DNA from: CAVUAF01 sp963739375
GTDB lineage: Bacteria > Acidobacteriota > Terriglobia > Terriglobales > Acidobacteriaceae
Assembly (NCBI GenBank): GCA_963739375.1
Contig: CAVUAF010000014.1
Span: forward strand, 1-64,000
Reading direction: 5' to 3'
Length of the DNA: 64,000 nucleotides
Position numbers and translations under genes: made by a program. The stretch's first letter is position 1. Every line of letters begins with the position of its first letter. Positions 10,342-19,540 of the stretch are shown piece after piece. The notes beneath the pieces are model-generated. The model saw only the letters and a program-made list of their open reading frames with translations, had not been told where the DNA came from and made no database searches.

Positions 10342-11131
10342 ATGGCGACGACACTACAACCGGAGATCCAGCCCCAGCCCGGCGGCGCGGAAGAAATCGT
10401 CATTCGCGTCGAGGACGTGCACAAGTACTACGACCTCGGCGAAACCAAGGTGCATGCGCTGCGCGGCGTCAGCCTGCAGATTGCGCGCGGCGAATTCGTC
10501 GCCATCATGGGCGCCAGCGGCTCCGGCAAGTCCACCTTCATGAACATCGTGGGCTGCCTCGACAAGGCTTCCAGCGGCCGTTACCTGCTCGATGGTATCG
10601 ACGTCTCGCAGCACACCAAGCGCGACCTGGCCGCCATCCGCAATCGCAAAATCGGCTTCGTCTTCCAGGGCTTCAACCTGCTCTCCCGCACCACCGCCCT
10701 GGAGAACGTCGAACTGCCCACCCTGTACTGCAAAAATTCCCCGCGAAGAGCGCGAAAAACGCGCCCGCACCGCACTGGAGATGGTGGGCCTCGCCTCCCG
10801 CACCGACCACTTCCCCTCGCAACTCTCCGGCGGCCAGCAGCAGCGCGTCGCCATCGCCCGCGGCCTCGTCAATCAGCCCGCCCTGCTGCTCGCCGACGAG
10901 CCCACCGGCAACCTCGACAGCCGCACCTCGGTCGACATCATGGACATTTTCCAGCGCCTCAACGACGAGCGCGGCCTCACCATCGTGCTGGTCACCCACG
11001 AGCACGACATCTCGCAATTCGCCAAGCGCGCCATCATCTTCCGCGACGGCAAGATCCGCAAGGATGACCCGGTGCTCAACCGCCCGGTGGCCGCCGAGGT
11101 ATTGAAGACCTTGCCGACCCTGGAGGACTAA
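10342..11131 (+). CDS. MacB/LolD-type ABC transporter ATPase (frameshifted)
   Basis: ATPase partner of the adjacent MacB-type permease. ATG at 10342, Walker A IMGASGSGKST, Q-loop IGFVFQGFNLL, then in a second frame the signature LSGGQQQRVAIARGL, Walker B PALLLADEPTGNLDS and LVTHEHD. Reading frame is lost at about 10731-10736 in a run of five A. Removing one A restores LYCKIPREEREKRA and the whole family sequence, so I infer a +1 insertion. Fused to the permease in E. coli MacB but separate here. Lies between macA and the permease gene. Confidence 0.88.
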
Positions 11132-11134
11132 GCT

Positions 11135-11188
11135 ATTCAGTGATTGCGTGATCTGCCGCATCATCGCTTCATCACCCAATCACGAAGT
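11135..11188. repeat. Short inverted octamer-array element
   Basis: Left part ATTCAGTG ATTGCGTG ATC (11135-11153) and right part 11160-11188, whose reverse complement includes GTGATTGGGTGATGAAGCG. The best-paired core is TGATTGCGTGAT against ATCACCCAATCA, one mismatch. It fills the gap between the macB ATPase stop (11131) and the permease start (11198). The unit resembles that of the arrays at 48.8-48.98 kb and 52.75 kb. Confidence 0.65.
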
Positions 11189-11197
11189 GAGTGCCTT

Positions 11198-12421
11198 ATG
11201 GAACTCGTAGCCACGCTCAAGATCGCGCTTCGCGCCCTGGCGCGCAACAAGATGCGCTCCACTCTCACCATGCTGGGGATCATCATCGGCGTCGCCGCCG
11301 TCATTGCCATGGTGGGCGTCGGCCAGGGCGCCCAGGAGCAGGTGCAGCAGCAGATCGCCGCCATGGGCTCCAACGTCCTCTTCGTCTCCGCCGGCACCCG
11401 CACCGTCAATGGCATGAACATGGGTTGGGGCGCCACCAAGACCCTCGTCTCCGACGACGAGCTGGCCATCCTGCGCGAGTGTCCGGCCGTGGCCACCGCC
11501 GCCGCCACTTCCGGTTCCCAGGCTCAGGTCGTCTTCGGCAAGGACAACTGGTTCACCCGCGTCAGCGGCACCGAGCCCACCTACATCGACGTCCGCAACT
11601 GGGGCATCGCTGCCGGCGATATGTTCAACCGCAGCGACGTCGAGATGGCCGCCAACGTCGCCGTCATCGGCGAAACCGTGCGCAAAAACCTCTTCGGGGT
11701 CAACGACCCCGTCGGCGAAACCATCCGCATCAAGAACCTGCCCTTCAAGGTGGTGGGCGTGCTCATTCCCAAGGGCCAGTCGGCGGGTGGTATGGGCCAG
11801 GACCAGGACGACACCATCCTCATCCCCATCTCCACCCTGCAGAAAAAAATCACCGGCCAGGACTGGTTGCAGAACATCATGGTTTCGGCGATTTCGCGGG
11901 ACGCCAGCTACCAGGCGCAACAGCAGATTACCGTGCTCCTCCGCGATCGCCACCGCATCCGCCCCGGCCAGGACGACGACTTCTTCGTCCGCAACCAGGC
12001 CGACGTCGCCGAAATGGCCGACCAGACCGGCCGCGTCATGACCCTGCTCCTGCTCTCCATCGCCAGCGTCTCCCTGCTGGTGGGCGGCATCGGCATCATG
12101 AACATCATGCTGGTCTCGGTCACCGAACGTACCCGCGAGATCGGCATTCGCATGGCCATCGGCGCCACCGAACAGGACGTGCAGAGCCAGTTCCTCATCG
12201 AATCCATCGTGCTCAGCTCCATTGGCGGCGCCATCGGCATCGTCGTCGGCATCGTCAGCTCCTACGTCATCACCAACGTGCTGGGCTGGGCCGTGAGTGT
12301 CTCTCCCACCGCCATCGCCAGCGCCGTCTTTTTCTCCATGGGCGTGGGCGTGTTCTTCGGTTTCTACCCCGCACGCAAAGCTGCGCGCCTCGACCCCATC
12401 GAAGCCCTCCGCTACGAGTAG
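11198..12421 (+). CDS. macB: MacB-type ABC transporter permease
   Basis: 407 residues. One N-terminal helix within RALARNKMRSTLTMLGIIIGVAAVIAMVGVG, a large periplasmic MacB core domain (about 45-280, with WGIAAGDMF and GVNDPVGETIRI), then three C-terminal helices of the FtsX fold. The C-terminal part includes SLLVGGIGIMNIMLVSVTER and TREIGIRMAIGA and ends PARKAARLDPIEALRYE. MacB proteins use ATP hydrolysis for mechanotransmission, expelling macrolides, siderophores or peptides through MacA and an outer-membrane exit duct. The substrate here is unknown. Last gene of macA-ATPase-permease; the ATG at 11198 starts the conserved MELVATLKIAL. Confidence 0.93.
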   Translation: MELVATLKIALRALARNKMRSTLTMLGIIIGVAAVIAMVGVGQGAQEQVQQQIAAMGSNVLFVSAGTRTVNGMNMGWGATKTLVSDDELAILRECPAVATAAATSGSQAQVVFGKDNWFTRVSGTEPTYIDVRNWGIAAGDMFNRSDVEMAANVAVIGETVRKNLFGVNDPVGETIRIKNLPFKVVGVLIPKGQSAGGMGQDQDDTILIPISTLQKKITGQDWLQNIMVSAISRDASYQAQQQITVLLRDRHRIRPGQDDDFFVRNQADVAEMADQTGRVMTLLLLSIASVSLLVGGIGIMNIMLVSVTERTREIGIRMAIGATEQDVQSQFLIESIVLSSIGGAIGIVVGIVSSYVITNVLGWAVSVSPTAIASAVFFSMGVGVFFGFYPARKAARLDPIEALRYE

Positions 12422-12439
12422 GTGGAAGCCCTTAGCCCC

Positions 12440-13000
12440 TGTGGACGCGGGCGACTTGTGGACGCGGGCGACTCGCCCGCGTTTCTCTTTGCCGGTGTAG
12501 CCCGGCCGCCCTCGGCCGGGCCCGCCTGCGCACCGCAGCCCTGCATCTCCGCCCCTTAAACTCTCCGGAATCTTGTGGACGCGGGCGACTTGTGGACGCG
12601 GGCGACTCGCCCGCGTTTCTCTTTGCCGGTGTCCCTCGGCCCGCCCTCGGCCGAACGCCCCGCCCGACGCATCAGCGCGCGTAGCGCGCGACACATCTGT
12701 AGCCCACGGCGTAAGCCGTGGGTCCGCTCACGCCCGACGCATCAGCGCGCGTAGCGCGCGTTTCTCTTTGCCGGTGTAGCCCGGCCGCCCTCGGCCGGGC
12801 CCGCCTGCGCACCGCAGCCCTGCATCTCCGCCCCTTAAACTCTCCGGAATCTTGTGGACGCGGGCGACTCGCCCGCGTTTCTCTTTGCCGGTGTCCCTCG
12901 GCCCGCCCTCGGCCGAACGCCCCGCCCGACGCATCAGCGCGCGTAGCGCGCGACACATCTGTAGCCCACGGCGTAAGCCGTGGGTCCGCTCACGCCCGCG
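12440..13000. repeat. REP mosaic containing a tandem duplication of about 279 bp
   Basis: Dense array of palindromic modules. The REP GCGGGCGACTCGCCCGC is preceded by TGTGGAC in complete copies near 12463-12480, 12597-12617 and 12860-12880, with truncated copies abutting two of them. It is followed by CGTTTCTCTTTGCCGGTGTA, CCCGGCCGCCCTCGGCCGGG hairpins, CAGCGCGCGTAGCGCGCG, and CCCACGGC-GTAA-GCCGTGGG. The segment starting at 12481 repeats from 12760 almost base for base, apart from a 17-base extra REP half in the first copy. Long ORFs here are repeat-derived and not genes. Confidence 0.85.
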
Positions 13001-13057
13001 CCCCTCCCTGCATTAACTTAAAGCTTAACTCATTGAAAGCAAGCAAACTTCCGGGGC

Positions 13058-13085
13058 TTGACATCCGGTTTGGGTCTGTTATCTT
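13058..13085 (+). promoter_or_regulatory. Candidate promoter with no gene downstream
   Basis: TTGACA (13058-13063), 16-base spacer, TATCTT (13080-13085) on the plus strand. The next plus-strand gene is more than 8 kb away, but a 16-bp hairpin ends about 110 bases downstream (13163-13199). A short non-coding transcript of roughly 105-110 nt is possible. No known RNA family is recognised. Confidence 0.35.
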
Positions 13086-13162
13086 CTAGAGCCAGCCGCC
13101 CGCCGGCGGCCGCCGACGATAAGCGCTGTGTTTTCAATATTTTGCGTGTAACTCCCGCAAAC

Positions 13163-13199
13163 TCAAGAATCTAGCGCCGCTTTGGCGCTAGATCCTTGA
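13163..13199. terminator. Strong hairpin, possible bidirectional terminator
   Basis: Arms TCAAGAATCTAGCGCC (13163-13178) and GGCGCTAGATCCTTGA (13184-13199) pair over 16 positions with one mismatch around loop GCTTT. There is no clean T-tract on either side. It lies downstream of the secreted BNR gene on the minus strand and downstream of the orphan plus-strand promoter. Confidence 0.5.
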
Positions 13200-13209
13200 A
13201 AACAAAAGA

Positions 13210-13227
13210 CCCCCCCCCGGGGGGGGG
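13210..13227 (-). terminator. C9G9 palindrome followed by a T-rich tract
   Basis: Nine C then nine G make a perfect 18-bp palindrome. Read on the minus strand it is followed by TCTTTTGTTTTC, like an intrinsic terminator for the BNR gene that stops 22 bases upstream. The exact length of the homopolymers may be unreliable in the assembly. Confidence 0.5.
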
Positions 13228-13248
13228 CACGCGACGTGCCAAACCGCC

Positions 13249-16200
13249 CTACTGCACCACCAGCGTCACCGTGGTAGTGCGGGTCGCCCCGTTGGCCGTC
13301 CCCGTCACCGTAATGGAATACGTGCCGGCCGGCGTACCTCCGGTGGGGGGCGGAGCCTGGGTCGTGGTGCCACCGCCACCGCCGCCGCAGGCCGCCAACA
13401 GGAGCACGGCGGCCAGCGCCACGCTGAGCAGCAGCAGCGTTGCCAGCCGTTTGCGGCGGCCCAGGCCCGGCAGCATCCCGGCAAAAACCAGACCCAGGAC
13501 CGGCAGGCGCAGCAGCAGCGCCAGCGGCGCGCCCGGCGCAACCGTACCGGTGGCGGCGGTGGTAATTGTCATGGTGACGGCGGACGTCCCGGTACCCGGC
13601 GTTACCTGGGTCGCCGTGAAGCTGCACGCCGCCAGCGCCGGCAGCCCGGAGCAACTCAGTTGTACCGGCAGGTTGAACGACGTGCTGCCCTGCGGCCCCA
13701 CCGTGAGGTTGTACGCCGCCGCACTACCGTGGGTCACCGTCTGCGACGAAGTACCGCTGCTCACCTGGAAATCGGTGACGTTGACCGTGACGTTTTGATT
13801 GCGGCTCCCGCGCGTGCTGTCGCTCGAATCGATGGCGGAATACGTCAGCGCGTAGCTAGCGGTGCTCACGGAAGCCGCCGCCGTGATGGTCAGGCTCGTG
13901 TTCGTCGCGGTGCCGCTGAGTGGCAGCGAGCTCTGGGCGGAATTGCAGCTGATGCCGGCAGGCTGGTTCCGGCAGCCGAGGCTGATCGTGCGGTCGAAAG
14001 ATCCCAGCGGCGTGAGCGTGAACGTCACTGGATTGGAGGTGCCGCCCCTGGGCGCCTCGATCGTCGCCGGCGTTGCCGCCCCCAGCGTGAAATCAATCAC
14101 CCGCAGCGTCACCGGCTGCGCATGCGTGGTGCGGCCGGGATCGGAGCCCACCGCCGTCAGGCTGAAGTTGTAGTCCCGGACCGTCGCGGCGCTCGCCGCC
14201 ACGGCCGCGCTGGTGGAACACGCGGAAACGGTGCCGCTCGCCGTGCCACACGTGGTCGGGCTGCCGCTGCCGCTGCAACTCACGGCCACGTTGCCGGTGT
14301 AGCCGTTGAAGGCACGGGTGGAGAAGCTGTAGCTCCCGCTCTGCGACGGGTAGACCGCCAGGCTCGGGTTGCCGACCGCGAACGCATAGTCCGTACCCGT
14401 GGGAACGCTGGCCAGCGCCACCTGCCACACCCCGCGGCCGTAGGTGGAAGCGCGCAGCACGTTGGGCCCGCCACACGCCGGGCTGAAAAGGCGCAGCCGT
14501 GTCACCGAGCTATTGGGCAGCCCCGCGCCGTATTCCGTCCAGTTGGCGCCGCCGTTGCGCGTCATGAATACGCCCACGTCGCTGCCGAGGTACACGATGC
14601 TGGGATCGATCGGGTCCAGGACCACGGTCGTGGCCGGCGCATCCGGCAGGTCGCCGGTCAGGTTGGTCCAACTCGCGCCGGCATCGGTGGTCCGGAAAAC
14701 GTGCGCGGTGCCGAATCCCATGATGGTGATGTAGGCCGTGCTCCCGGTCGCATCACGCGGATCGACGTAGATGTCGGAAACTGGGAAGTTGCTGGGGTTG
14801 ATGTTGCTGCTGCGGTCCACCCACGAGGCCAGCCCCGCGTCCACTTGCGTCGTCACCCAGATCCTGCCGCCGCGCGTCCCCGCGTACATCACCTGCGAGT
14901 TGCCGGCAGGCGTGGCGGGCCCACCCGCCGCCACGCTGCGAATCAGGTCGTTCCCCGACGCGCAGGTGGTGGCCGCGCCGGCGCTGAAGTTGTTGCTGAG
15001 GGCCGTCCACGTGTAACCGTTAGCGCCCGGAACTCCGCTCCAGATGCGGCAAGTGCCATACAGCACCGTCGCCGTGCCCGCGGGATCGAGGGTGTAGGGC
15101 GGATAGAACACGGAGGTGTCCCCGCCGAGCGACGCCGAGGTGGCGATGCTCTGGAAGGAACTGATGGCGCAGGCCGTGCCCTGGGTGCAGCGATACAGCC
15201 GGATGTTGTTCTTGTTGGTGAACCAGTCGTCGCCGTTTTTCGGGTTGATCTCGTTGTAGCCGCCGTCGCCGTTGTTGACCTCGGTCCAGGTGACGCCGTT
15301 GCCGCCGGCGCTGTTGCGGTTCACCGCCGGCGACCCATTGTCCTGCGTCCCGCCCAGCATCACGCTGTCGTCGCTGGGATGCACCGACAGGGAAACGAAC
15401 TGCGTCAACGAGCCCAGCGCGGCGTTCAAGTTGTCGAAAGGCTGCGTGGCCGAGCAGCTGCCCGAAACCATGCTCGACGACGCCAGCGTGCGGTAGAGCC
15501 CGCCATCGTTACCGAAATACATGATGTCGGGATTGGCGAGGGGGAAATCTGCCGCGTGCTGGTCGGGATGCACGTGCGACGGCGCCGCGGTCGGGTTGCA
15601 GCCGTAGACGTGGGTCAGGTTCAGCCAGGCGCCGGCCGCGGAGCACGGTGGGTTGCTCCCCGCGGTGGCGCACTTGAACAGGTTGACGGCGCCCGCGTAC
15701 AGCTCGGTCCCGTTGCCGCGCGGCACCGCGGTCAGAAAGAGGTTGTAGGTCCCCTGCTGGGTGCCGCAGCCATCGCTGTCGCCGCAACTGGTGAGGCCGC
15801 CTTCGCCCAGCGTGACCCAGGTCTGGCCCCCGTCGGTGGTCTTGTAGATGCCGCCGTCGGTATCGCTGGAGTTGACATACCAGATGTACATCTCGTCGCG
15901 GCCGGGCCGCACCGTAATTTCGCCGCGATAGAGCGGGCAACTGCTCAGGTTGGTCGGCGACGCCGGGCAGTTGGCCGGGGTAATTGACCCGGGTTGCGCC
16001 GCGACCCGCGTCCAGTTCTGCCCGTCGCTCGACGAGAAGACTCCGTGGGCGCGCAACACCGCGTAGAACTTGTGTTGCGCCGGGTTGTAAACGGCGGAAT
16101 GGGTGGACCCGCCGTCGGGAGTGGCGCCGTTATCGGTCACGTGCACCGAATTCCAGGTCACCCCGGCATCGCTGGAGTAATACAGGCCGCGGGTGCAGGG

Positions 16201-17010
16201 ACTGGTGGCGGAGGAGCAGTTGGTGCTGCTGTCCGCGCCCACCAGGACACCGTTGCCCGACGAAGCGGTGGCGGCCACCACCAGGTTGGGATTGTCGGCG
16301 CTGAAAGCAATGCGGGAGAACGAGACGCCTTTGAACGACTTGACGCCGGCATCGGCGGAGGAGATCAGGGTCCAGGTAGCGCCGCCGTCGGCGGAACGCA
16401 GGATGCCGAGGCCGTAGTAGCTGTCGGCGGAAGAGTGGGCCTCGCCGGTGCCGATGAGGATGACTCGGCTGTCGTTGGGCTTGAGGGCGATGGCGCCGAT
16501 GGCGAGCGTCGCCTGGTCCTCGATGATGGGGGTGAAGGTGACGGCGGCGGGATCGGCGCTGGCGGCGTTCGTCGAGCGCCACACGCCGCCAAACGCGCCG
16601 GCCACGTACACCGTGTTTCCGGTTACGTCATTCTGATCGACGACCACGGAGGTCATGCGCCCGGTGACCAGGCCGTAGCTCTGCGAGCCGGAGGGATCGG
16701 AGATCAGCGGCCCGGGCCCCAGGTTCTGCCATTGCGGGCCGGTGCCGCCGGCCACCGTCCCCCGGTCCGCTGCGGCGCGCGCTGCCGCTTGGGCGGTGCG
16801 TAGCGCGACCTTCTGCTGGTAGGCGCGGTAGCGCAGCGCGGCCGCGGATTCCCCGCGCAGCGTGCGGCCTTCGCGGAACCACTGCTCGCGCGCCATGGGG
16901 TCCTCGCGCTCGACTTCGCGCTCGACGGTATTCTGGGCATAGACGCTGACCGCGGCGAGGATCACTCCACAGCAGAGCGAGACGCGCAACGCGCGACGGC
17001 TGGCCAACAT
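13249..17010 (-). CDS. Secreted BNR/sortilin-like beta-propeller protein with Ig-like repeats and C-terminal membrane anchor
   Basis: About 1,253 residues. The start MLASRRALRVSLCCGVILAA gives a clean signal peptide ending at VYAQ, so ATG 17010 is preferred over in-frame starts up to 17109. Residues about 90-850 carry many BNR/Asp-box repeats (GIYKTTDGGQTWVTL, VFRTTDAGASWTNL, VFMTRNGGANWTEY) of the Vps10/sortilin propeller type. Two Ig-like domains rich in Ser/Thr follow. The tail has a hydrophobic helix, an RRKR stretch, a second hydrophobic helix, a lipobox-like LLLAACGGGGGG and a final ITVTGTANGATRTTTVTLVVQ. Surface or periplasmic binding role inferred; substrate unknown. Confidence 0.75.
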   Translation of the reverse strand: MLASRRALRVSLCCGVILAAVSVYAQNTVEREVEREDPMAREQWFREGRTLRGESAAALRYRAYQQKVALRTAQAAARAAADRGTVAGGTGPQWQNLGPGPLISDPSGSQSYGLVTGRMTSVVVDQNDVTGNTVYVAGAFGGVWRSTNAASADPAAVTFTPIIEDQATLAIGAIALKPNDSRVILIGTGEAHSSADSYYGLGILRSADGGATWTLISSADAGVKSFKGVSFSRIAFSADNPNLVVAATASSGNGVLVGADSSTNCSSATSPCTRGLYYSSDAGVTWNSVHVTDNGATPDGGSTHSAVYNPAQHKFYAVLRAHGVFSSSDGQNWTRVAAQPGSITPANCPASPTNLSSCPLYRGEITVRPGRDEMYIWYVNSSDTDGGIYKTTDGGQTWVTLGEGGLTSCGDSDGCGTQQGTYNLFLTAVPRGNGTELYAGAVNLFKCATAGSNPPCSAAGAWLNLTHVYGCNPTAAPSHVHPDQHAADFPLANPDIMYFGNDGGLYRTLASSSMVSGSCSATQPFDNLNAALGSLTQFVSLSVHPSDDSVMLGGTQDNGSPAVNRNSAGGNGVTWTEVNNGDGGYNEINPKNGDDWFTNKNNIRLYRCTQGTACAISSFQSIATSASLGGDTSVFYPPYTLDPAGTATVLYGTCRIWSGVPGANGYTWTALSNNFSAGAATTCASGNDLIRSVAAGGPATPAGNSQVMYAGTRGGRIWVTTQVDAGLASWVDRSSNINPSNFPVSDIYVDPRDATGSTAYITIMGFGTAHVFRTTDAGASWTNLTGDLPDAPATTVVLDPIDPSIVYLGSDVGVFMTRNGGANWTEYGAGLPNSSVTRLRLFSPACGGPNVLRASTYGRGVWQVALASVPTGTDYAFAVGNPSLAVYPSQSGSYSFSTRAFNGYTGNVAVSCSGSGSPTTCGTASGTVSACSTSAAVAASAATVRDYNFSLTAVGSDPGRTTHAQPVTLRVIDFTLGAATPATIEAPRGGTSNPVTFTLTPLGSFDRTISLGCRNQPAGISCNSAQSSLPLSGTATNTSLTITAAASVSTASYALTYSAIDSSDSTRGSRNQNVTVNVTDFQVSSGTSSQTVTHGSAAAYNLTVGPQGSTSFNLPVQLSCSGLPALAACSFTATQVTPGTGTSAVTMTITTAATGTVAPGAPLALLLRLPVLGLVFAGMLPGLGRRKRLATLLLLSVALAAVLLLAACGGGGGGTTTQAPPPTGGTPAGTYSITVTGTANGATRTTTVTLVVQ

Positions 17011-17136
17011 GCGAGGTCCCTGTACCTTCCGAATCCCGGCCAGATTCATCATTGTGGGATGCGTACCTATGAGTGTAATCCGCCGTCTCGCGGCAAGAAA
17101 GCGAGTCACTCCGGTCCAGCACGCAAGGACGTGTAC

Positions 17137-18426
17137 TTACGAACGCGTCCCGGCGGCGTCTTTGCGGTCGGGAGCGCGCACCGGCGGCGTGCCGGGGACC
17201 TCGCTCAACTCGTGCAGCACCGCGAAGGAGAGCAGCAGAAAGCACTCCAGGTAGATGTAAGCGTAGGGCACGAGGGCGGTGAACGAGAACGCCAGCAGTG
17301 CCCAGTTCATCCAGCGGAAGGCGTCGCGCAGCGTGCGCACGCGCGCGACCCCGGCGATAGTCAGGGCGGTGAGGAGAGCCAGCTGCAGGGGCTGAAGCCA
17401 GGCGATCTTGCCGGCGGCAAAGACGACGCTGGTGAGGCCGTAGGTGTTGAGCACGCTCTCCGGCAGGAGCTGCCAGGCGCGCAGGCTGCTGAGCCAGTAC
17501 CAGCGCACGGTGCCGAAAAAGAATTCCGGCGCGTCCAGCAGCACGAACGGCGCCAGCAGCAGGAGCACGGGCGCCACCAGGGCCGCCAGGCGCGCGCCCA
17601 GGCGCGAGCGCTCGCTGTGCCACAGGTGCGCCACCCAGAACGGCGCCAGAACGACGAGGCTGATGCGCGAAGCGCAGCACACTCCCAGCAGCAGCGAGGC
17701 GGCAGTGGTGCGGCGCGCTATCGCCAACGCGCAGAACAGCGCCAGGTAGAGCCACAGTGGCGGAGTGTGCATCTGCGCTGTGAACCAGCGGCTCTTGCTG
17801 TTGAGGAGGAAGGCGCAGGCGAGGATGGCGGCCGCCAAGGCGAAGCGGATGGCGGCCGCCGAGCCCGCGATCGCCGCCAGCCGGCGCGCCGTCGTCGTCA
17901 GCACCACGCAGAAGACCAGCGCCACCCCCAGCAGCGCCGCCACGCCGATGTAGCGGTAATCCACGTGCAGCCATTCCGCGGGCACATACGCCAGCCACAG
18001 CCCGGGGTAATAGGTCAGGTGAATTTCCCAGGGCACGTGATAGGCGCGATAAGGATTGGCCCCGGAGAGGAAGGTGGGCACCGCCTGCTGGAGGAGCGGG
18101 AGCATGTCGCCTTCCGTGACCTTGATGGGCGAGTGCGCGATGAGGCGCACGCGATAGATGGCGTCGGCCACCGCCGCGCTGAGAATCACGAGGCAAGCGG
18201 CGGCAGGCGCTGCGCGCAGCGGAAGCAGACGCTCCACCGCGGCGGTGAGGCGGGCCTCGGCCTCGGCCCAACGCCGGCCGTGCGGGCGCAGCACTGCCGC
18301 GTACAGCGCAACGATGACGGCGCTCGCGCACCAGTAAAAATGATACGCAGGCGCGAAGCGGGCAGCGAGCCACGCGTCGGCAGTAAACGCCGCATACACC
18401 AGCAGGATGGCGAGGGTTGAGAGCAT
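17137..18426 (-). CDS. Polytopic membrane protein, GT-C/mannosyltransferase-like
   Basis: 429 residues with roughly 10-12 hydrophobic helices. The luminal-type loop after the third helix reads FLSGANPYRAYHVPWEIHLTYYPGLW, resembling the NPY..-..YPP/YPGLW loop of DUF2029/GT87 polyprenyl-phosphate-dependent mannosyltransferases. The acidic GDML before it could be the catalytic acid region. No soluble domain. Next to two secreted-protein genes and on the same strand, so a role in envelope glycosylation is possible but unproven. Other GT-C families cannot be excluded. Confidence 0.6.
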   Translation of the reverse strand: MLSTLAILLVYAAFTADAWLAARFAPAYHFYWCASAVIVALYAAVLRPHGRRWAEAEARLTAAVERLLPLRAAPAAACLVILSAAVADAIYRVRLIAHSPIKVTEGDMLPLLQQAVPTFLSGANPYRAYHVPWEIHLTYYPGLWLAYVPAEWLHVDYRYIGVAALLGVALVFCVVLTTTARRLAAIAGSAAAIRFALAAAILACAFLLNSKSRWFTAQMHTPPLWLYLALFCALAIARRTTAASLLLGVCCASRISLVVLAPFWVAHLWHSERSRLGARLAALVAPVLLLLAPFVLLDAPEFFFGTVRWYWLSSLRAWQLLPESVLNTYGLTSVVFAAGKIAWLQPLQLALLTALTIAGVARVRTLRDAFRWMNWALLAFSFTALVPYAYIYLECFLLLSFAVLHELSEVPGTPPVRAPDRKDAAGTRS

Positions 18427-18473
18427 TTCGAGGATCGCGCCGCCGCCGCACTATTTAACCCCAGAAAAGTGAA

Positions 18474-18497
18474 GCGGCGCGAGAAATCCCGCGCCGC
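18474..18497 (-). terminator. Hairpin downstream of the 18519-19274 gene
   Basis: Eight-bp stem GCGGCGCG/CGCGCCGC with an eight-base loop. On the minus strand the stem is followed by TTCACTTTTC. It sits 22 bases after the stop of the secreted-protein gene and before the membrane-protein gene. Confidence 0.55.
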
Positions 18498-18518
18498 CGG
18501 GTCCGGAGAACGTGCCCG

Positions 18519-19274
18519 CTAATTCTTGAGCGTGGCCGCAGGCGGAACCGGCGGCGGCGGCGCTTGGGTCTTGCTCTTGTCGGTCTTGCTCTTCTTCTTC
18601 TTGGCGCCGGACTTGTTCTTGTCGGCGGCGGACTTTGGCTGCTGTGCCTGCTGCGCCGCCAGCTCGGCCGCCTTCTGCTGCTCGGCGCGGGCCTTCTCTT
18701 CCGCCTCCATCTTCGCGAGCTTCTTCATGGCTACGTCGGGGTCGATCTCCGCCGCCTGCCGCTGCTCCCGCCGCAGCGCCTCTTTTTCCAGCTGCTTCGG
18801 ATCCGGCGGTCCCTGCAGCTTGCCAAACGGTGTCTCCATCGTGTAGGGATCGGGGACCTCGACGAACCATTCACCGTCCACCAGCCTCCAGGTGTCCTGC
18901 TTGCTGATGTCCAAGGGCTCACCGATCGTGGTCAGGCGCACGGTCTGCTTCATCTCGACGGTGGCGGACTGGCCGTCGGGCGCGAGCTGTACTTGCGCGG
19001 CCTTGGCCACCATGATCATCCCAAACTGCGTGCGGTCGAAGAAATCGCGATTCGCCGGCACCACGAATTGCCGCGCGCTGCCGCGGTCGCTCGCGATGAC
19101 GGCGCGGTAGTACCGTTCGGCGCGCTCCTTAATCATCGGCGCGACAGGCTGGCTGCTGTCACCCTGCGTCGTTGCCGTGGAGGACGGCGCCGGGACGGGC
19201 GTTTGCCATGCCAAGCTGGATGAAACCAAGGCCAGCGCCAAGGCGCCAACCCACAAGAAACAGCGGGAGTTCAT
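18519..19274 (-). CDS. Secreted protein with charged Ala/Lys-rich tail
   Basis: 251 residues. The start MNSRCFLWVGALALALVSSSLAW is a signal peptide, so ATG 19274 is chosen although the frame is open to 19313. The folded part (about residues 40-165; ERAERYYRAVIASDRGSARQ, DTWRLVDGEWFVEVPDP) looks like an NTF2/SnoaL-type domain with a WRLVDGEWF strand. It is followed by a coiled-coil/low-complexity tail with KLAKMEAEEKARAEQQKAAE and Lys- and Pro-rich stretches. Family not recognised beyond that. The charged tail may contact peptidoglycan or membrane. Confidence 0.6.
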   Translation of the reverse strand: MNSRCFLWVGALALALVSSSLAWQTPVPAPSSTATTQGDSSQPVAPMIKERAERYYRAVIASDRGSARQFVVPANRDFFDRTQFGMIMVAKAAQVQLAPDGQSATVEMKQTVRLTTIGEPLDISKQDTWRLVDGEWFVEVPDPYTMETPFGKLQGPPDPKQLEKEALRREQRQAAEIDPDVAMKKLAKMEAEEKARAEQQKAAELAAQQAQQPKSAADKNKSGAKKKKSKTDKSKTQAPPPPVPPAATLKN

Positions 19275-19383
19275 ATCCGATACATCCTCGTTTCGAGATT
19301 CGATCGCTCTCATTTTTGATTGTCGCAGGTTCGCGGCGAATTCGGCAACTCCTCAGTACGGCGGCAGTGGGTCAGTTTAAGTA

Positions 19384-19471
19384 TGTTTCGGAAGGGCGCG
19401 GTCGCTTCGCGAGTCTTGGTAGGTCAGGGCTTCAGCCCTGACTCGCGAAGCGACCGCGCCCTTCCGAAACA
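19384..19471. repeat. Perfect 32-bp inverted repeat with nested hairpin
   Basis: Arms 19384-19415 and 19440-19471 are exact reverse complements over 32 bp (outer end TGTTTCGGAAGGGCGCGG, inner end GCTTCGCGAGTC). The 24-base loop contains its own hairpin AGGGCT-TC-AGCCCT. Related but decayed sequence lies at 52610-52670, and the motif AAGGGCGCGCCCTT at 25528-25549 shares the centre. It occupies the gap between two secreted-protein genes. Confidence 0.85.
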
Positions 19472-19540
19472 GCCCAGCCGAAGAGTGTTTCCGCAAGCGT
19501 GGTAAATGCGGAAACCTATGGAGCCGTGCCCTGGCCCCCA

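Noticed and set aside
12573..13089. Short open frames encoding RPGYTGKEKRGRVARVHK-like peptides
   Set aside because: They are translations of REP and hairpin repeats and recur wherever the repeats do; no start signals or codon bias.
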